A stretch of 46,974 bases of DNA, taken from NCBI GenBank assembly GCA_017881245.1, contig JADGRC010000061.1:1-46974 (forward strand). The letters run 5' to 3'. Source of the DNA: Pseudomonadota bacterium. GTDB taxonomy: Bacteria; Myxococcota_A; Polyangia; Fen-1088. Position 1 is the first letter of the stretch. The number at the start of each line of letters is the position of its first letter. This document shows, piece after piece, positions 18,809 through 26,136 of this stretch. A program made the position numbers and the translations under genes. The notes beneath the pieces are model-generated. The model had not been told where the DNA came from. It ran no database searches and worked only from the letters and a program-made list of their open reading frames with translations.

Positions 18809-19282
18809 ATGAGCGAACGGGCCCCTGTCGAACGGTCGTATCTGATGCGGGGGGCGACCCCACGCGAGATCTATGAAGTTGTCGTGGATTTCGAGGCGTA
18901 TCCGCGTTTGTTTCCCGAATTCAAGTCGGTGCGGGTGCTCGACCGTCGGCCCCCACTGGTGCGCGCCGAGTTCCGGGTGGAAGTGGTCCTCGCGGTTCGC
19001 TACGTGCTGGATCTGAAATGCGATGCGGATGCCCTCACCGTTGACTGGACGTATGTCGAGGGCGAAATCGTCGTCGATTCGGCGGGCGGTTGGCGCTTTA
19101 CGATCGATCCGGCCGGTACCAAGGTCGACTACCGGGCATCCGTGTTGGTGAAGGCGCCTCTGCCCGGTTTCATCGTTCGCAAGGCGACCGACGCCCTGGT
19201 CGCGGCGTCGATTCCCAGCATGTTCGCGTCAATCGATCGCGAGGTTCGGCAACGGCGGGGCGCGCGGGGGACCACGCCGTAG
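18809..19282 (+). CDS. SRPBCC-fold protein, Coq10/RatA-like
   Basis: A 157-residue single-domain protein of the START/SRPBCC superfamily, polyketide-cyclase/Coq10 branch. I use the ATG at 18809 (MSERAPVERSYLMRGATPREIYEVVVDFEAYPRLFPE). The ORF-track start 12 codons earlier adds sequence with no family match. The block ATPREIYEVVVDFEAYPRLFPEFKSVRVLD is the typical helix-plus-hydrophobic-pocket opening, and PSMFASIDREVRQR forms the C-terminal helix. Family members bind hydrophobic ligands (ubiquinone for Coq10) or, as reported for RatA, ribosomal subunits; the sequence does not decide between these. It is divergent from the aminopeptidase over 183 nt. That interval contains three tandem 9-mers (GGACCACGC-type, 18740-18766) but no clear promoter. 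Confidence 0.75.
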   Translation: MSERAPVERSYLMRGATPREIYEVVVDFEAYPRLFPEFKSVRVLDRRPPLVRAEFRVEVVLAVRYVLDLKCDADALTVDWTYVEGEIVVDSAGGWRFTIDPAGTKVDYRASVLVKAPLPGFIVRKATDALVAASIPSMFASIDREVRQRRGARGTTP

Positions 19283-19314
19283 GCTTGCCACCCTGGTGGC
19301 CGGCGCTCGCGTGC

Positions 19315-19740
19315 TCAAAGAACGTAGTACCCGGAGACGCGCCAGACGCCGTCCGAATCCAGCACCGACGTGACCGTCTCGACCGCGGAAGTCTTGTGTT
19401 CGAAGACGGTGTCGAATTTGATGACGACGTATTTCCCGTCGGGCGAGCCAGACAGCTTCTCGGAGAATTCGCGCGATTGCACTCTTCGCGAGACGAGCTT
19501 GCCGAGCGGTTTTCGTATCCCCGACATCGATTCTTCCCACTTGGTCCTGGGCACGATGGTTTTGAACACCTTGGCGCTCTGCGCCCAGGACTGCCCGTAC
19601 TTCCCCGCATCCAAATGTGTGAGCCATGATTTGGCCGCGCGTTGCGCAAGGTCCTCGGGTTTCTCGACTGCTTCGAGGCGCGCCCCGACCAGAGTTAGGA
19701 GCAAAACGATACCGGCCAACCGTCCTAACGTCATGGTCAT
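19315..19740 (-). CDS. DUF4019 family exported protein
   Basis: A 141-residue protein with a cleavable-looking signal peptide (hydrophobic about 8-20, ending near LEAVE). The mature part fits the DUF4019 pattern: AAKSWLTHLDAGKYGQSWAQSAKVFK, then TKWEESMSGIRKPLGKLVSR, then SPDGKYVVIKFDTVFEHKTSAVETVT and a closing GVWRVSGYYV. The function of this family is unknown; the fold resembles small NTF2-like periplasmic domains (inference). It is convergent with the SRPBCC gene over 32 nt containing a short GCCAC-CCTG-GTGGC hairpin, and it lies 57 nt downstream of the broken glutathione transferase on the same strand. Confidence 0.8.
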   Translation of the reverse strand: MTMTLGRLAGIVLLLTLVGARLEAVEKPEDLAQRAAKSWLTHLDAGKYGQSWAQSAKVFKTIVPRTKWEESMSGIRKPLGKLVSRRVQSREFSEKLSGSPDGKYVVIKFDTVFEHKTSAVETVTSVLDSDGVWRVSGYYVL

Positions 19741-19797
19741 TCCTCAACGGGCTGGGTGGGGTTTGAACGCCGCGGGACGCGCGACGACGGACATTCG

Positions 19798-20443
19798 TCA
19801 GTACGGCACGTACGGCGGTCGCGGATGGTTCACGAAGGCGCGCACGCTTGGGCGTTGCCATTGTGCGTCGGCGAACGCGCGCAGCTTAGGCGGAACCGTC
19901 TCGCCGTTCGCAATCAGGCGCTGGAGCATCATGGCCAGATCGGCGTCCGCGATGCTGAACTTGTTGAATAGCGACGTACGTCCTTCGGGGACGAAGGCCG
20001 ACGCGACGGCCAGCAGCTTGTCGGCGGCCGTCCTCCCGGCCGTCGACAACGGCTCGCGTGCGTGCTGGTAAAAAATCGTGTGTGTCGCGCGTTCTTCACG
20101 GATCGCCATCAGATCGCTGCGGATCCAGGCCATGATTTGGCGCGCCCGAGCGCGATCCGTGCGTTCGGCCGGCATCACCGCGGCGTACGCGGGGGGGGGG
20201 GAAAGTCTCATCCAGGTATTCGACGATTGCGCTCGATTCGGTCAGCCGAAAAGATCCATGCTCCAGCAGCGGCACGCGGGCGGTCACCGATCTTGCTCGA
20301 AACTCCGGGGTGGTTTGGGCGCGCTCGTGCAGGTTCACCTCGCGTGTTTCGAACGGCAAGCCCTTCTCGGTCAGGCACACGAACACCGAGAAGGCGTAGG
20401 GGCTGTTCCAGAAACCGTCGACATACAGAATCAGGGGATCCAT
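19798..20443 (-). pseudogene. yfcF: YfcF-like glutathione S-transferase, frameshifted at a poly-C tract
   Basis: Two overlapping frames together make one YfcF-type glutathione S-transferase. The N-terminal thioredoxin-like half (from ATG 20443: LILYVDGFWNSPYAFSVFVCL, VPLLEHGSFRLTESSAIVEYLDETFPPP) is in one frame. The helical half (DRARARQIMAWIRSDLMAIREERATHTIF, then FSIADADLAMMLQRLIANGETVP) is in the next frame and ends at 19798. The break falls exactly on a run of 11 C (coding strand) encoding FPPP; with 10 C the frame is restored and reads FPPPAYAAVMPAERTDRARARQI, the expected join. So this is a sequencing or assembly indel, a slippage (phase-variable) tract, or a recent pseudogene. The ORF-track start at 20211 of the second half is an artefact of the shifted frame. 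Confidence 0.88.
20191..20201 (+). repeat. 11-nt homopolymer (G on plus strand) at the yfcF frameshift
   Basis: The run of 11 G is flanked by TACGC and AAAG. It is the only place where the two halves of the transferase reading frame can be reconciled, by loss of one base (or gain of two). Confidence 0.95.
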
Positions 20444-20500
20444 GGGCGGTGAGAATAGTCCAACGTCCAGAATGGACCTAGGCGCATTCGGCGCCCTTGC

Positions 20501-21115
20501 TCAAAATTCGTAACCGAGCGCCACGCGGAACGGAAAGACCCGCCCGAGCCCCGACTGAGACTGCGGAGTGAAAGCCGAGCTGCGGTAAGTCCAGTATCGA
20601 AAATCGATTGCCAGTGGTTGCAGGCTGACGAACCAGCGACGAAAGGTGGCGGACAACTCGAGGCCGACCCCGCCCTCCATCCGAAGGAACCTACCGCCTC
20701 CGCTCACGAACAGGACTTCGCCACGCACCGCCGTGAAGATGGGTTCAAGGTCCAACCGTAGCTGGGAGCTCCACAGGTGGATTGGGTAGCCGAACGAGAT
20801 GAGGTCGATCCGGAAGCCGCGCGCGGAGTATGCCCCAAGGCTTTCCCATTGGTGCGCGATGGCAAAGTGATTGCGCACGTACGTGGTCGACGGAGAAATG
20901 AAGACCAGACCGAGGGCGTTGGTCGAAAGTTGATCGTTGGTCAGATCGCCGTCCTCGGTCAGGACGCGCGTGTAGGTCAGGCCCAGTCGAAACGGGGTGC
21001 CGACCGCAGTTGGTCGCGGCGGGGGAGGGGGCAGCTGCGGTTGCGACGGCGCCGACGGCTCGGTTGCCACGATGGCCAGAAGCGGCACCAACAGGATGAT
21101 TGCGGGAACGATCAT
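20501..21115 (-). CDS. Outer-membrane beta-barrel protein, unknown function
   Basis: A 204-residue protein not recognised as a named family. It has an N-terminal hydrophobic segment (IVPAIILLVPLLAIVA) that can serve as a signal peptide and a short Pro-rich stretch (about 24-35). The rest alternates hydrophobic/polar residues as expected for transmembrane beta strands (FRLGLTYTRVL, FRIDLISFGYPIHLW, VGLELSATFRRWFVSL). It ends in FRVALGYEF; a C-terminal Phe with aromatic/hydrophobic alternation is the outer-membrane assembly signal. About 8-10 strands seem possible. The ATG at 21115 is preceded, 8 nt upstream, by a 14-bp perfect palindrome instead of a normal ribosome-binding site. Confidence 0.7.
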   Translation of the reverse strand: MIVPAIILLVPLLAIVATEPSAPSQPQLPPPPPRPTAVGTPFRLGLTYTRVLTEDGDLTNDQLSTNALGLVFISPSTTYVRNHFAIAHQWESLGAYSARGFRIDLISFGYPIHLWSSQLRLDLEPIFTAVRGEVLFVSGGGRFLRMEGGVGLELSATFRRWFVSLQPLAIDFRYWTYRSSAFTPQSQSGLGRVFPFRVALGYEF

Positions 21116-21123
21116 TTTCGCGC

Positions 21124-21137
21124 GCTTGGGCCCAAGC
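21124..21137. promoter_or_regulatory. 14-bp perfect palindrome just upstream of the barrel gene start
   Basis: GCTTGGGCCCAAGC reads identically on both strands and ends 8 nt before the ATG at 21115. It occupies the place where a Shine-Dalgarno site would be. It could be a repressor operator or an mRNA hairpin affecting initiation; there is no direct evidence for either. Confidence 0.4.
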
Positions 21138-21224
21138 CCCTAGGTTCATACAACGACCGCGGGTTGTCGATGCCTTCAGGCGTCCGATGAACGCTCGCCC
21201 CTAAGTCGAGATTGGGCGGCTGTG

Positions 21225-21237
21225 TCGGCCCGGCCGA
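21225..21237 (-). terminator. Short GC hairpin after the small lipoprotein gene
   Basis: TCGGC-CCG-GCCGA lies 8 nt past the stop of the minus-strand lipoprotein gene. The stem is five base pairs and there is no U-tract, so this is a weak terminator candidate. Confidence 0.3.
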
Positions 21238-21244
21238 TCCGGAC

Positions 21245-21679
21245 TCAGTTCGCCGGGGTGAAGGACGACATCGCGAACGCACACTGAAAGATGGGCACAC
21301 AAGCCGGCGGCAAGGGGTTCGCGCAGGATTGTGCCGTGAGGCATTGTTCGGCTTGTGCAACGGTCGCCGCACAGGCGGTGGGAGCCGCGGCGATGCACTC
21401 GGCCTGACTCGCAGCGGCGTCCAGAGTATTGCCGCCCCCGCAGTCGATGGATTTGCCGTAGCCGCCAAAATGTGCCGCGGTAAAGTCACACAACTTCCCC
21501 TTCTCGTCGTTGGTGAGCGCGTCCAATCGTTTGGATCCGCTGACGCCGGACGTTGTGCTCGATGTGCCGGAATCCGAACCTGCGCCTCCGCTGCTGCCAC
21601 ACCCGAGAAGAACGATCCCGGCAAGTAGGGCAGAGGCGATGATGACACGGGAGGCGGGGGAAGTGGCGTTGCACGTCAT
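21245..21679 (-). CDS. Small Cys-rich lipoprotein, unknown function
   Basis: A 144-residue protein with a lipobox LLGC after a hydrophobic leader (ASALLAGIVLLGC), so it should be acylated by Lgt and anchored in the envelope. A Gly/Ser/Thr-rich tether follows (SSGGAGSDSGTSSTTSG). The mature domain contains a further eight Cys (LCDF, IDCGGG, ECIA, TACAA, QCLT, SCAN, ACVP, QCAF), spaced as in small disulfide-bonded myxobacterial lipoproteins. A strong AAGGAG site sits 5 nt before the ATG. Function is not recognisable; even Cys number and helical spacing suggest a disulfide-stabilised helical bundle (inference). Confidence 0.78.
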   Translation of the reverse strand: MTCNATSPASRVIIASALLAGIVLLGCGSSGGAGSDSGTSSTTSGVSGSKRLDALTNDEKGKLCDFTAAHFGGYGKSIDCGGGNTLDAAASQAECIAAAPTACAATVAQAEQCLTAQSCANPLPPACVPIFQCAFAMSSFTPAN

Positions 21680-21684
21680 GAGGG

Positions 21685-21690
21685 CTCCTT
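21685..21690 (-). promoter_or_regulatory. Strong ribosome-binding site (AAGGAG)
   Basis: The minus strand reads AAGGAG followed by 5 nt and ATG (21679). This fixes the start of the small lipoprotein and is one of the strongest Shine-Dalgarno matches in the window. Confidence 0.75.
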
Positions 21691-21765
21691 AAGTTTGAGG
21701 GTTAGAATTTGCTTGCCGCAATTAGAAAGGATTCGTGACGGTCTGTAAAGCTGTGGTCGCCGCTC

Positions 21766-22335
21766 TCACCTCCGCGGTCGGCCGGATACATGGGGATTGC
21801 CCGGGACGTAGAACCGCAGCTTGCGCGCGGCCCAGGCCCCGGCGTAAGCCACGCCGACGCGCGCCGAGCGTTTCACGCGCGGGCGCCCCGCGCCGTCGTC
21901 GGCCAGGAAGAATTCGCCCGCGCACAGGTCCAGGCCGTTTTCGCCGCGCGTGATTTGGAAACCCGCACACAACCTTCCGGGACCCGCCAGCGGGTGTCGG
22001 CTCTCGTCGGATTCGAATCCGGCGACGGGCTCGGCGCCCCGGATCAGGACCGCCCCCGCCACGCCGTCCTGTTCCGTGACGACGTTCATGCAGTGGTGCA
22101 TTCCGTACACCAGATAGACGTAAAGGAATCCCGGCGGTCCGAACATGATAGCCGCGCGCGGCGTGGGCCCGCGACGCGCGTGCGAGGCAAGGTCGCGCTC
22201 GCCCAGGTAGGCCTCGACCTCGACGACCCGTGCCACGCGCGTGGGCGAGCCGGGGCGAATCAAGAGCTTGCCCAGCAGGTCACGCGCAACGTCCATGGTC
22301 GGCCGCTCGTAGAATCCGCGCGGCAACGCGGACAT
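21766..22335 (-). CDS. DNA-3-methyladenine glycosylase (MPG/AAG family)
   Basis: A 189-residue alkylpurine glycosylase when started at ATG 22335 (MSALPRGFYERPTMDVARDLLGKLL). The ORF track extends 113 codons upstream, but that segment is out-of-frame shadow of the exonuclease gene. Family landmarks are the FYERPTMDVARDLLGK opening, the catalytic Glu in VVEVEAYLGERDLASHA, the DNA-intercalating/nucleotide-flipping region GFLYVYLVYGMHHCMNVV, GAVLIRGAEP, GPGRLCAGF and SARVGV. It removes alkylated and deaminated purines (3-methyladenine, hypoxanthine) to start base-excision repair. It lies 62 nt downstream of a PolB-type exonuclease gene on the same strand, so a small repair operon is plausible. 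Confidence 0.92.
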   Translation of the reverse strand: MSALPRGFYERPTMDVARDLLGKLLIRPGSPTRVARVVEVEAYLGERDLASHARRGPTPRAAIMFGPPGFLYVYLVYGMHHCMNVVTEQDGVAGAVLIRGAEPVAGFESDESRHPLAGPGRLCAGFQITRGENGLDLCAGEFFLADDGAGRPRVKRSARVGVAYAGAWAARKLRFYVPGNPHVSGRPRR

Positions 22336-22397
22336 CGTCGCGTACGCGGCGCGCGATCTCGGTGACCCTCGACCATGCCGCGGCGCCGCCGGCGTGC

Positions 22398-23129
22398 TCA
22401 CGGTGAATCGGACAGCAGCAGCCGGGTCCTGTCCGTCCCCTGCAGCAGGGCCTCGAACCTGCCGTCCTGCTCCAGCGCCGCGAACAGATCCGAGGCCGCG
22501 GTTCGGTATGCATCGCGCTGAAGATCGCCGGCGATCAACCTGTATCTCAGCAGTACGAAGGCCGTCTGCGCCACATCGGACAGGCAGTATCGCCGAAGGG
22601 CGTCCATCTGCCCGTCGCGAAACAGACCTTCGACCTGGGTCCCGTCGACGCCGACTTTTCCCGGCAAGCCGCAAAGCCGAGCCGCCGCGTCCAGCGATGT
22701 CATGCGCGCCGCCCCGAAATCGGCGATTACGTCTCCCAGATCCAGGTGCCCCTCCTCGCTAAAACGATACCGGGTCCCGTTGCCGCGGTAGTACCAGGCG
22801 AAATCGATCCCATGGCGGAGCGCGCGCAACGCCAGGACCGGCAGATCGAACGAACGACCGTTCCAGGTGACGACGAGCGGATTGTACTTCGTGATGAAAT
22901 CCGCGAAGTCGGAGATCATGGATGCCTCGGACTTGTCTTCGCCGATGATGCCGATGCGCTTGCAGCGCAAAGCTTCGTCCAGCCATATGACCCCGATGAC
23001 GATCGGCCGGCAAGCATAAAGAGGGGGAAACGGACGCTCGGCGCCGGGGGCGACATCGGGCGGCGTATACAGATCGGCGTCCGGGATGGTTTCGATGTCC
23101 AGGATCAGAGTCGAGCCGCTGTTGGCCAT
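22398..23129 (-). CDS. Predicted 3'-5' exonuclease, PolB-like (DnaQ fold)
   Basis: A 243-residue single-domain exonuclease (start ATG 23129, MANSGSTLILDIETIPD; an ATG 21 codons upstream is possible but its extra residues look non-conserved). The three acidic exonuclease motifs are visible: Exo I LILDIET (Asp11, Glu13), Exo II VTWNGRSFDLPVL (Asn-x3-Asp), and Exo III RRYCLSDVAQTAF (Tyr-x3-Asp). The family (DNA_pol_B_exo2) lacks a polymerase domain and its cellular role is unsettled. The downstream alkyladenine glycosylase gene makes DNA repair a reasonable inference. The region between this gene and the divergent DUF4266 gene (166 nt) should hold both promoters. It carries two direct copies of GGAACCGC, but I see no convincing sigma-70 pair. 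Confidence 0.85.
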   Translation of the reverse strand: MANSGSTLILDIETIPDADLYTPPDVAPGAERPFPPLYACRPIVIGVIWLDEALRCKRIGIIGEDKSEASMISDFADFITKYNPLVVTWNGRSFDLPVLALRALRHGIDFAWYYRGNGTRYRFSEEGHLDLGDVIADFGAARMTSLDAAARLCGLPGKVGVDGTQVEGLFRDGQMDALRRYCLSDVAQTAFVLLRYRLIAGDLQRDAYRTAASDLFAALEQDGRFEALLQGTDRTRLLLSDSP

Positions 23130-23295
23130 GGCGATCTCGATTGTACCGCTGGCGCCCCCAGGGCGATGACCGAGGTTCGGGATTCGGATCAACAGCAGGA
23201 ACCGCCCAGAGCCGCCAGGACGACCCGGAACCGCTCAAGAACTACCCGAGACGGCTTGCAGCCCGTCGCATCCCCACGGTACATATGCCCCCACC

Positions 23296-23541
23296 ATGCG
23301 TCACCGCCCCCGCCTCGGCCGCGCGTTGTTCGTGATGGCGATTGGGATGTCGGTGGCGACAGTAGGGGGCTGTGCCCACCAGCCGCCCGTGCAGCCTTGG
23401 CAGCGCGAGTACCTGTCGAAGCGTGCGATGCGCTTCGACGCCGATCCGTTGGAGATGCACTTCCGCCAGCACATGTTCGGTTCGCGCGAGGGGTCGGACC
23501 TGGGATACGGCCAGCCCGGTGGAGGCTGCGGCTGCAATTGA
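23296..23541 (+). CDS. DUF4266 small lipoprotein with Cys-rich C-terminus
   Basis: An 81-residue lipoprotein: the hydrophobic leader ends in VGGC (lipobox), followed by HQPPVQPWQREYLSKRAMRFDADPLEMHF and SREGSDLGYG. The C-terminus reads GGGCGCN. The DPLE / HMFGSRE / GGGCGCN pattern is the hallmark of DUF4266. The last two Cys at the extreme C-terminus suggest a metal site, a disulfide or a modification site; which one is unknown. Its TGA overlaps the TTG start of the DUF3570 barrel gene (TTGA, 23538-23541), so the two are probably translated together and act together at the outer membrane. Confidence 0.88.
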   Translation: MRHRPRLGRALFVMAIGMSVATVGGCAHQPPVQPWQREYLSKRAMRFDADPLEMHFRQHMFGSREGSDLGYGQPGGGCGCN

Positions 23542-24731
23542 CCTCGAAGTCGCGCGCTTATCTGGCGCTGATCGCGGTATTGCTCGTCGGCTCGCGCGAT
23601 GCCCGCGCGGAAAGCCGCGTGACCGTGCGCGGGCAGTACTATCGCGAACCGTCAACCCGTGTAGTTCAGCCGGTGGTCGAGATGACCGCCGATTTGCCTG
23701 CGGGTCTGGACTTGTCCGCCCATTATCTCCTCGACGCAATCACGTCGGCCTCCGCCGCGGCCGGTCCTTCGGGGGACAACATCTTCACCGAATATCGCAG
23801 CGAATCCGGCGTCGGGATCGGCAAGACCTGGTCGCGCGTGCGCGTCGGCGCTGCGTACAAATACAGCGGCGAATCGGATTACTGGTCGCACACCCTCGCC
23901 GCGTCGGTCGCGGTGCGCACGTGGCAGGACACGGGCACGCTGGCCCTGTCGGGCGGTCTCGGGTGGGATCAGGTGGGGCGGCGGCCGCAAGGCAACGCCC
24001 CGGTTCCGATGGCCGCGGCGGGAGCCCCCTGCGCGCCGAACGCGCTGCACACGTGTCCTCTAAACAGCGTCTTTGCCGGGGTCGGGTACAGCCAGGTTTT
24101 GTCGCCAACCTGGCTGGTGCAAGCGGGTTACGAGGTCGTCGTGCTGAACGGGTATCTCGCAAGTGCCTATAGGGCCGTGTCTCCCTACGGCATGGAGAAG
24201 GTTCCCGACAATCGCGTACGCCAGACTCTGTCAGCCCGCGCGGCCAAATATTTTCCGTGGACGCGCACCGGTGTTCAGTTGCACTACCGCTATTACTGGG
24301 ATCTGAAATGGGATGGATCCGACCCTCTGTTGGTCGCGCGGTCGGCGGTCATCGACGACCAGAGTAATCCGTGGCAAGTTCGGAGCCACACAGCCGAGGC
24401 CCGGGTTTTTCAAGCCGTGGGCGGCGATCTGGAACTGCGGGTGACGGGACGGTATTACTCGCAGGGCGCCGCGAACTTCTGGTGCGATCAGCGTCAAGAC
24501 CCCATGTGCTACCAGGGGGCGCAAATCTATACGAGCGACCCGAAACTGCAGCCGGTGGGTACCGTCTTCGTCGAAGGCAAGGTCTACTGGGAAGCGACGC
24601 GCTGGCGCGACCGGGAGTTCCTCGGCTGGTTCTCGGATGGAACGTTCGAGTTGTCGTATGGAATGTTTTTTCAGGATACAGCCTTCGCCACCGCCCATGT
24701 TTTGCAGACGGGCTATTCGTTGCCTTTCTGA
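23538..24731 (+). CDS. DUF3570 outer-membrane beta-barrel protein
   Basis: The 661-codon ORF in the track is the real gene plus about 264 unrelated upstream codons antisense to the exonuclease. The natural start is TTG 23538, giving LTSKSRAYLALIAVLLVGSRDARA-ES, a clean signal peptide with AxA cleavage, and a 397-residue protein. The mature part matches DUF3570: VTVRGQYYREPSTRVVQPVVEMTADLPAGLDLSAHYLLDAITSAS, then IGKTWSRVRVGAAYKYS and many amphipathic strands. It closes with HVLQTGYSLPF, an outer-membrane insertion signal. Four Cys (APCAPNALHTC, WCDQRQDPMC) lie in predicted loops. As I recall, DUF3570 and DUF4266 genes travel together, often with thioredoxin-like and ApbE flavin-transferase genes, which are not present here. 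Function is unknown; an envelope redox or transport role is inference. Confidence 0.85.
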   Translation: MTSKSRAYLALIAVLLVGSRDARAESRVTVRGQYYREPSTRVVQPVVEMTADLPAGLDLSAHYLLDAITSASAAAGPSGDNIFTEYRSESGVGIGKTWSRVRVGAAYKYSGESDYWSHTLAASVAVRTWQDTGTLALSGGLGWDQVGRRPQGNAPVPMAAAGAPCAPNALHTCPLNSVFAGVGYSQVLSPTWLVQAGYEVVVLNGYLASAYRAVSPYGMEKVPDNRVRQTLSARAAKYFPWTRTGVQLHYRYYWDLKWDGSDPLLVARSAVIDDQSNPWQVRSHTAEARVFQAVGGDLELRVTGRYYSQGAANFWCDQRQDPMCYQGAQIYTSDPKLQPVGTVFVEGKVYWEATRWRDREFLGWFSDGTFELSYGMFFQDTAFATAHVLQTGYSLPF

Positions 24732-24732
24732 A

Positions 24733-24746
24733 GCGGCGTTCGCCGC
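24733..24746 (+). terminator. Hairpin immediately after the DUF3570 stop codon
   Basis: GCGGC-GTTC-GCCGC begins 2 nt after the TGA. It is compact and GC-rich but not followed by a U-tract, so it is only a candidate terminator or 3'-end stabiliser. Confidence 0.35.
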
Positions 24747-24844
24747 CGTCGACGACGAACCCGGGCGGCGCGAAGGGGGGGCAGGGGGGCTACAAGCGGC
24801 ACGACGAGGGGGCGGATCTTCCGCTGGTGCGCTAGGCTGAAAGT

Positions 24845-25210
24845 ATGGCGGACCCCGGCCGGCCAGCATCGGACGGCGCAGCCGACGACGATCCCCGCGG
24901 CGTCGCGCCTCTGCGTCACCTGCGTGCGGCGCGGCTGCGAGCGCGTGCGGTGCGAGGTGGCCTCGTCAAATTGACGTTCGGCTCCGTGTTCCTGGTGGGG
25001 GCTTTGGCGCACGCGCTGTCCCCTGAACGTCATGAACAATCCAGCTTGTTCTGGATTACGTTGCTATCGCTGATGTCCACGGTCAACGTCGCCCTGGGAT
25101 TGCGGTCGCTCGCGCGGGTGCGTCGCTTGCCCAGCGGCTCCTGGATGCCGATCGCGGGGGCCTGGGGGTTACTGGCCGTGGCGTTGCTGGGACTGTTGTT
25201 GCGTCGATGA
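24845..25210 (+). CDS. Small inner-membrane protein, unknown function
   Basis: A 121-residue protein with a basic N-terminal cytoplasmic segment (about 1-38) and three hydrophobic helices: LTFGSVFLVGALAHAL, SLFWITLLSLMSTVNVALGL and AGAWGLLAVALLGLLL. No family is recognised. Its stop overlaps the SDR start (ATGA, 25207-25210), so the two are probably translationally coupled. The preceding 113 nt hold a G-rich stretch and the hairpin after DUF3570, with no evident promoter. Confidence 0.6.
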   Translation: MADPGRPASDGAADDDPRGVAPLRHLRAARLRARAVRGGLVKLTFGSVFLVGALAHALSPERHEQSSLFWITLLSLMSTVNVALGLRSLARVRRLPSGSWMPIAGAWGLLAVALLGLLLRR

Positions 25211-26094
25211 CGGTGGGTGTTCCATCGTCGGGGACTGGCGCGGCGCCGCCCATCGCCGATCGGCCGGTCGCCCTGATCACGGGCGCGTCGTCGGGCATCG
25301 GCCACGCGGCCGCGCGCAGGTTCGCCGCCCGGGGCTGGCGCGTGTTCGCCAGCATGCGCCGGCCCGAGAAGGGCGAAGCCCTGCGCGGCGAAGCGCGCGA
25401 GCGCGGCTGGGAGCTGCAAACCCCGCAGCTTGACGTGACCGACGATCTTTCGGTGGCACGGGCGGTCGGCGCGCTGCTGGAAGATACCGGGGGCCGGATC
25501 GATCTTCTGCTGAACAACGCCGGCTATTACGCCTACGGACCGCTGGAGGAGACGACCCCCGATGAGCTGCGCGCCCAGATGGAGACGAATCTGGTCGGCG
25601 TGCACCGGGTCACCCGTGCCGTGTTGCCCGCGATGCGCGCGCGCCGTGCGGGCCGAGTCATGGTGATGGGCTCCCTGTCGGGGCTACTCGTACTTCCTGC
25701 GGTCGGGCCCTACCACGCGTCCAAATGGGCGATCGAAGCTTGGACCGAAGCCCTGCGGTACGAGGTCAGCCCCTTGGGCATCAGCGTCGTGCTGATCGAG
25801 CCGGGGCCGTTCAAGACCGCGCTGCACGACAACGAGGTTAGGGCCCGTGCGCACACCGCGGAATCGCCATATGCGGGCATGGTCGCGGCCTACGAGCGCC
25901 AGGCCAGGCAGATCCGGCGCGCCGAGTTGTCGGCGCTGGTGGACACCATCGAACGGGCAGCCACGACGCGCCGGCCGCGCCTGCGCTGGCCGGTCGGACC
26001 GAACGTCATCTCGGCGGGTTACTTGCGACGGATCGTTCCGGATCGCATCTACGAGCTCATCATGCGGTTCGCATTTCGAACCCGCGCCCCCTGA
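25207..26094 (+). CDS. Short-chain dehydrogenase/reductase (classical SDR)
   Basis: A 295-residue NAD(P)-dependent oxidoreductase. The cofactor motif TGASSGIGHAAARRFAARGW starts near residue 20. NNAGYYAYGPLEE is the structural NNAG, the catalytic Ser is in VMGSLSGLL, and the active-site YHASKWAIE supplies Tyr and Lys. ASMRRPEKGEAL after strand 2 carries Arg where NADP-preferring enzymes have basic residues, so NADP is likelier. IEPGPFKTAL is the standard post-catalytic loop. Substrate cannot be deduced; the sequence style (retinol or 17-beta-HSD-like SDRs) suggests a hydrophobic alcohol or ketone. Confidence 0.9.
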   Translation: MTVGVPSSGTGAAPPIADRPVALITGASSGIGHAAARRFAARGWRVFASMRRPEKGEALRGEARERGWELQTPQLDVTDDLSVARAVGALLEDTGGRIDLLLNNAGYYAYGPLEETTPDELRAQMETNLVGVHRVTRAVLPAMRARRAGRVMVMGSLSGLLVLPAVGPYHASKWAIEAWTEALRYEVSPLGISVVLIEPGPFKTALHDNEVRARAHTAESPYAGMVAAYERQARQIRRAELSALVDTIERAATTRRPRLRWPVGPNVISAGYLRRIVPDRIYELIMRFAFRTRAP

Positions 26095-26108
26095 CACCGT
26101 TTGGTGGC

Positions 26109-26114
26109 TATACT
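26109..26114 (+). promoter_or_regulatory. Possible -10 box TATACT
   Basis: TATACT (5 of 6 to consensus) lies 22 nt before the ATG at 26137. No matching -35 is seen at normal spacing. If used, transcription would start near 26121, which excludes the TTG at 26101 chosen by the ORF track. Confidence 0.25.
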
Positions 26115-26136
26115 TAGAGGCAAGTTGTCTGCGGAA

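Noticed and set aside
22746-23537. N-terminal 264 codons of the 661-codon plus-strand ORF as part of DUF3570
   Set aside because: This part is antisense to the exonuclease and in another frame of DUF4266; the signal peptide only appears at the TTG at 23538.
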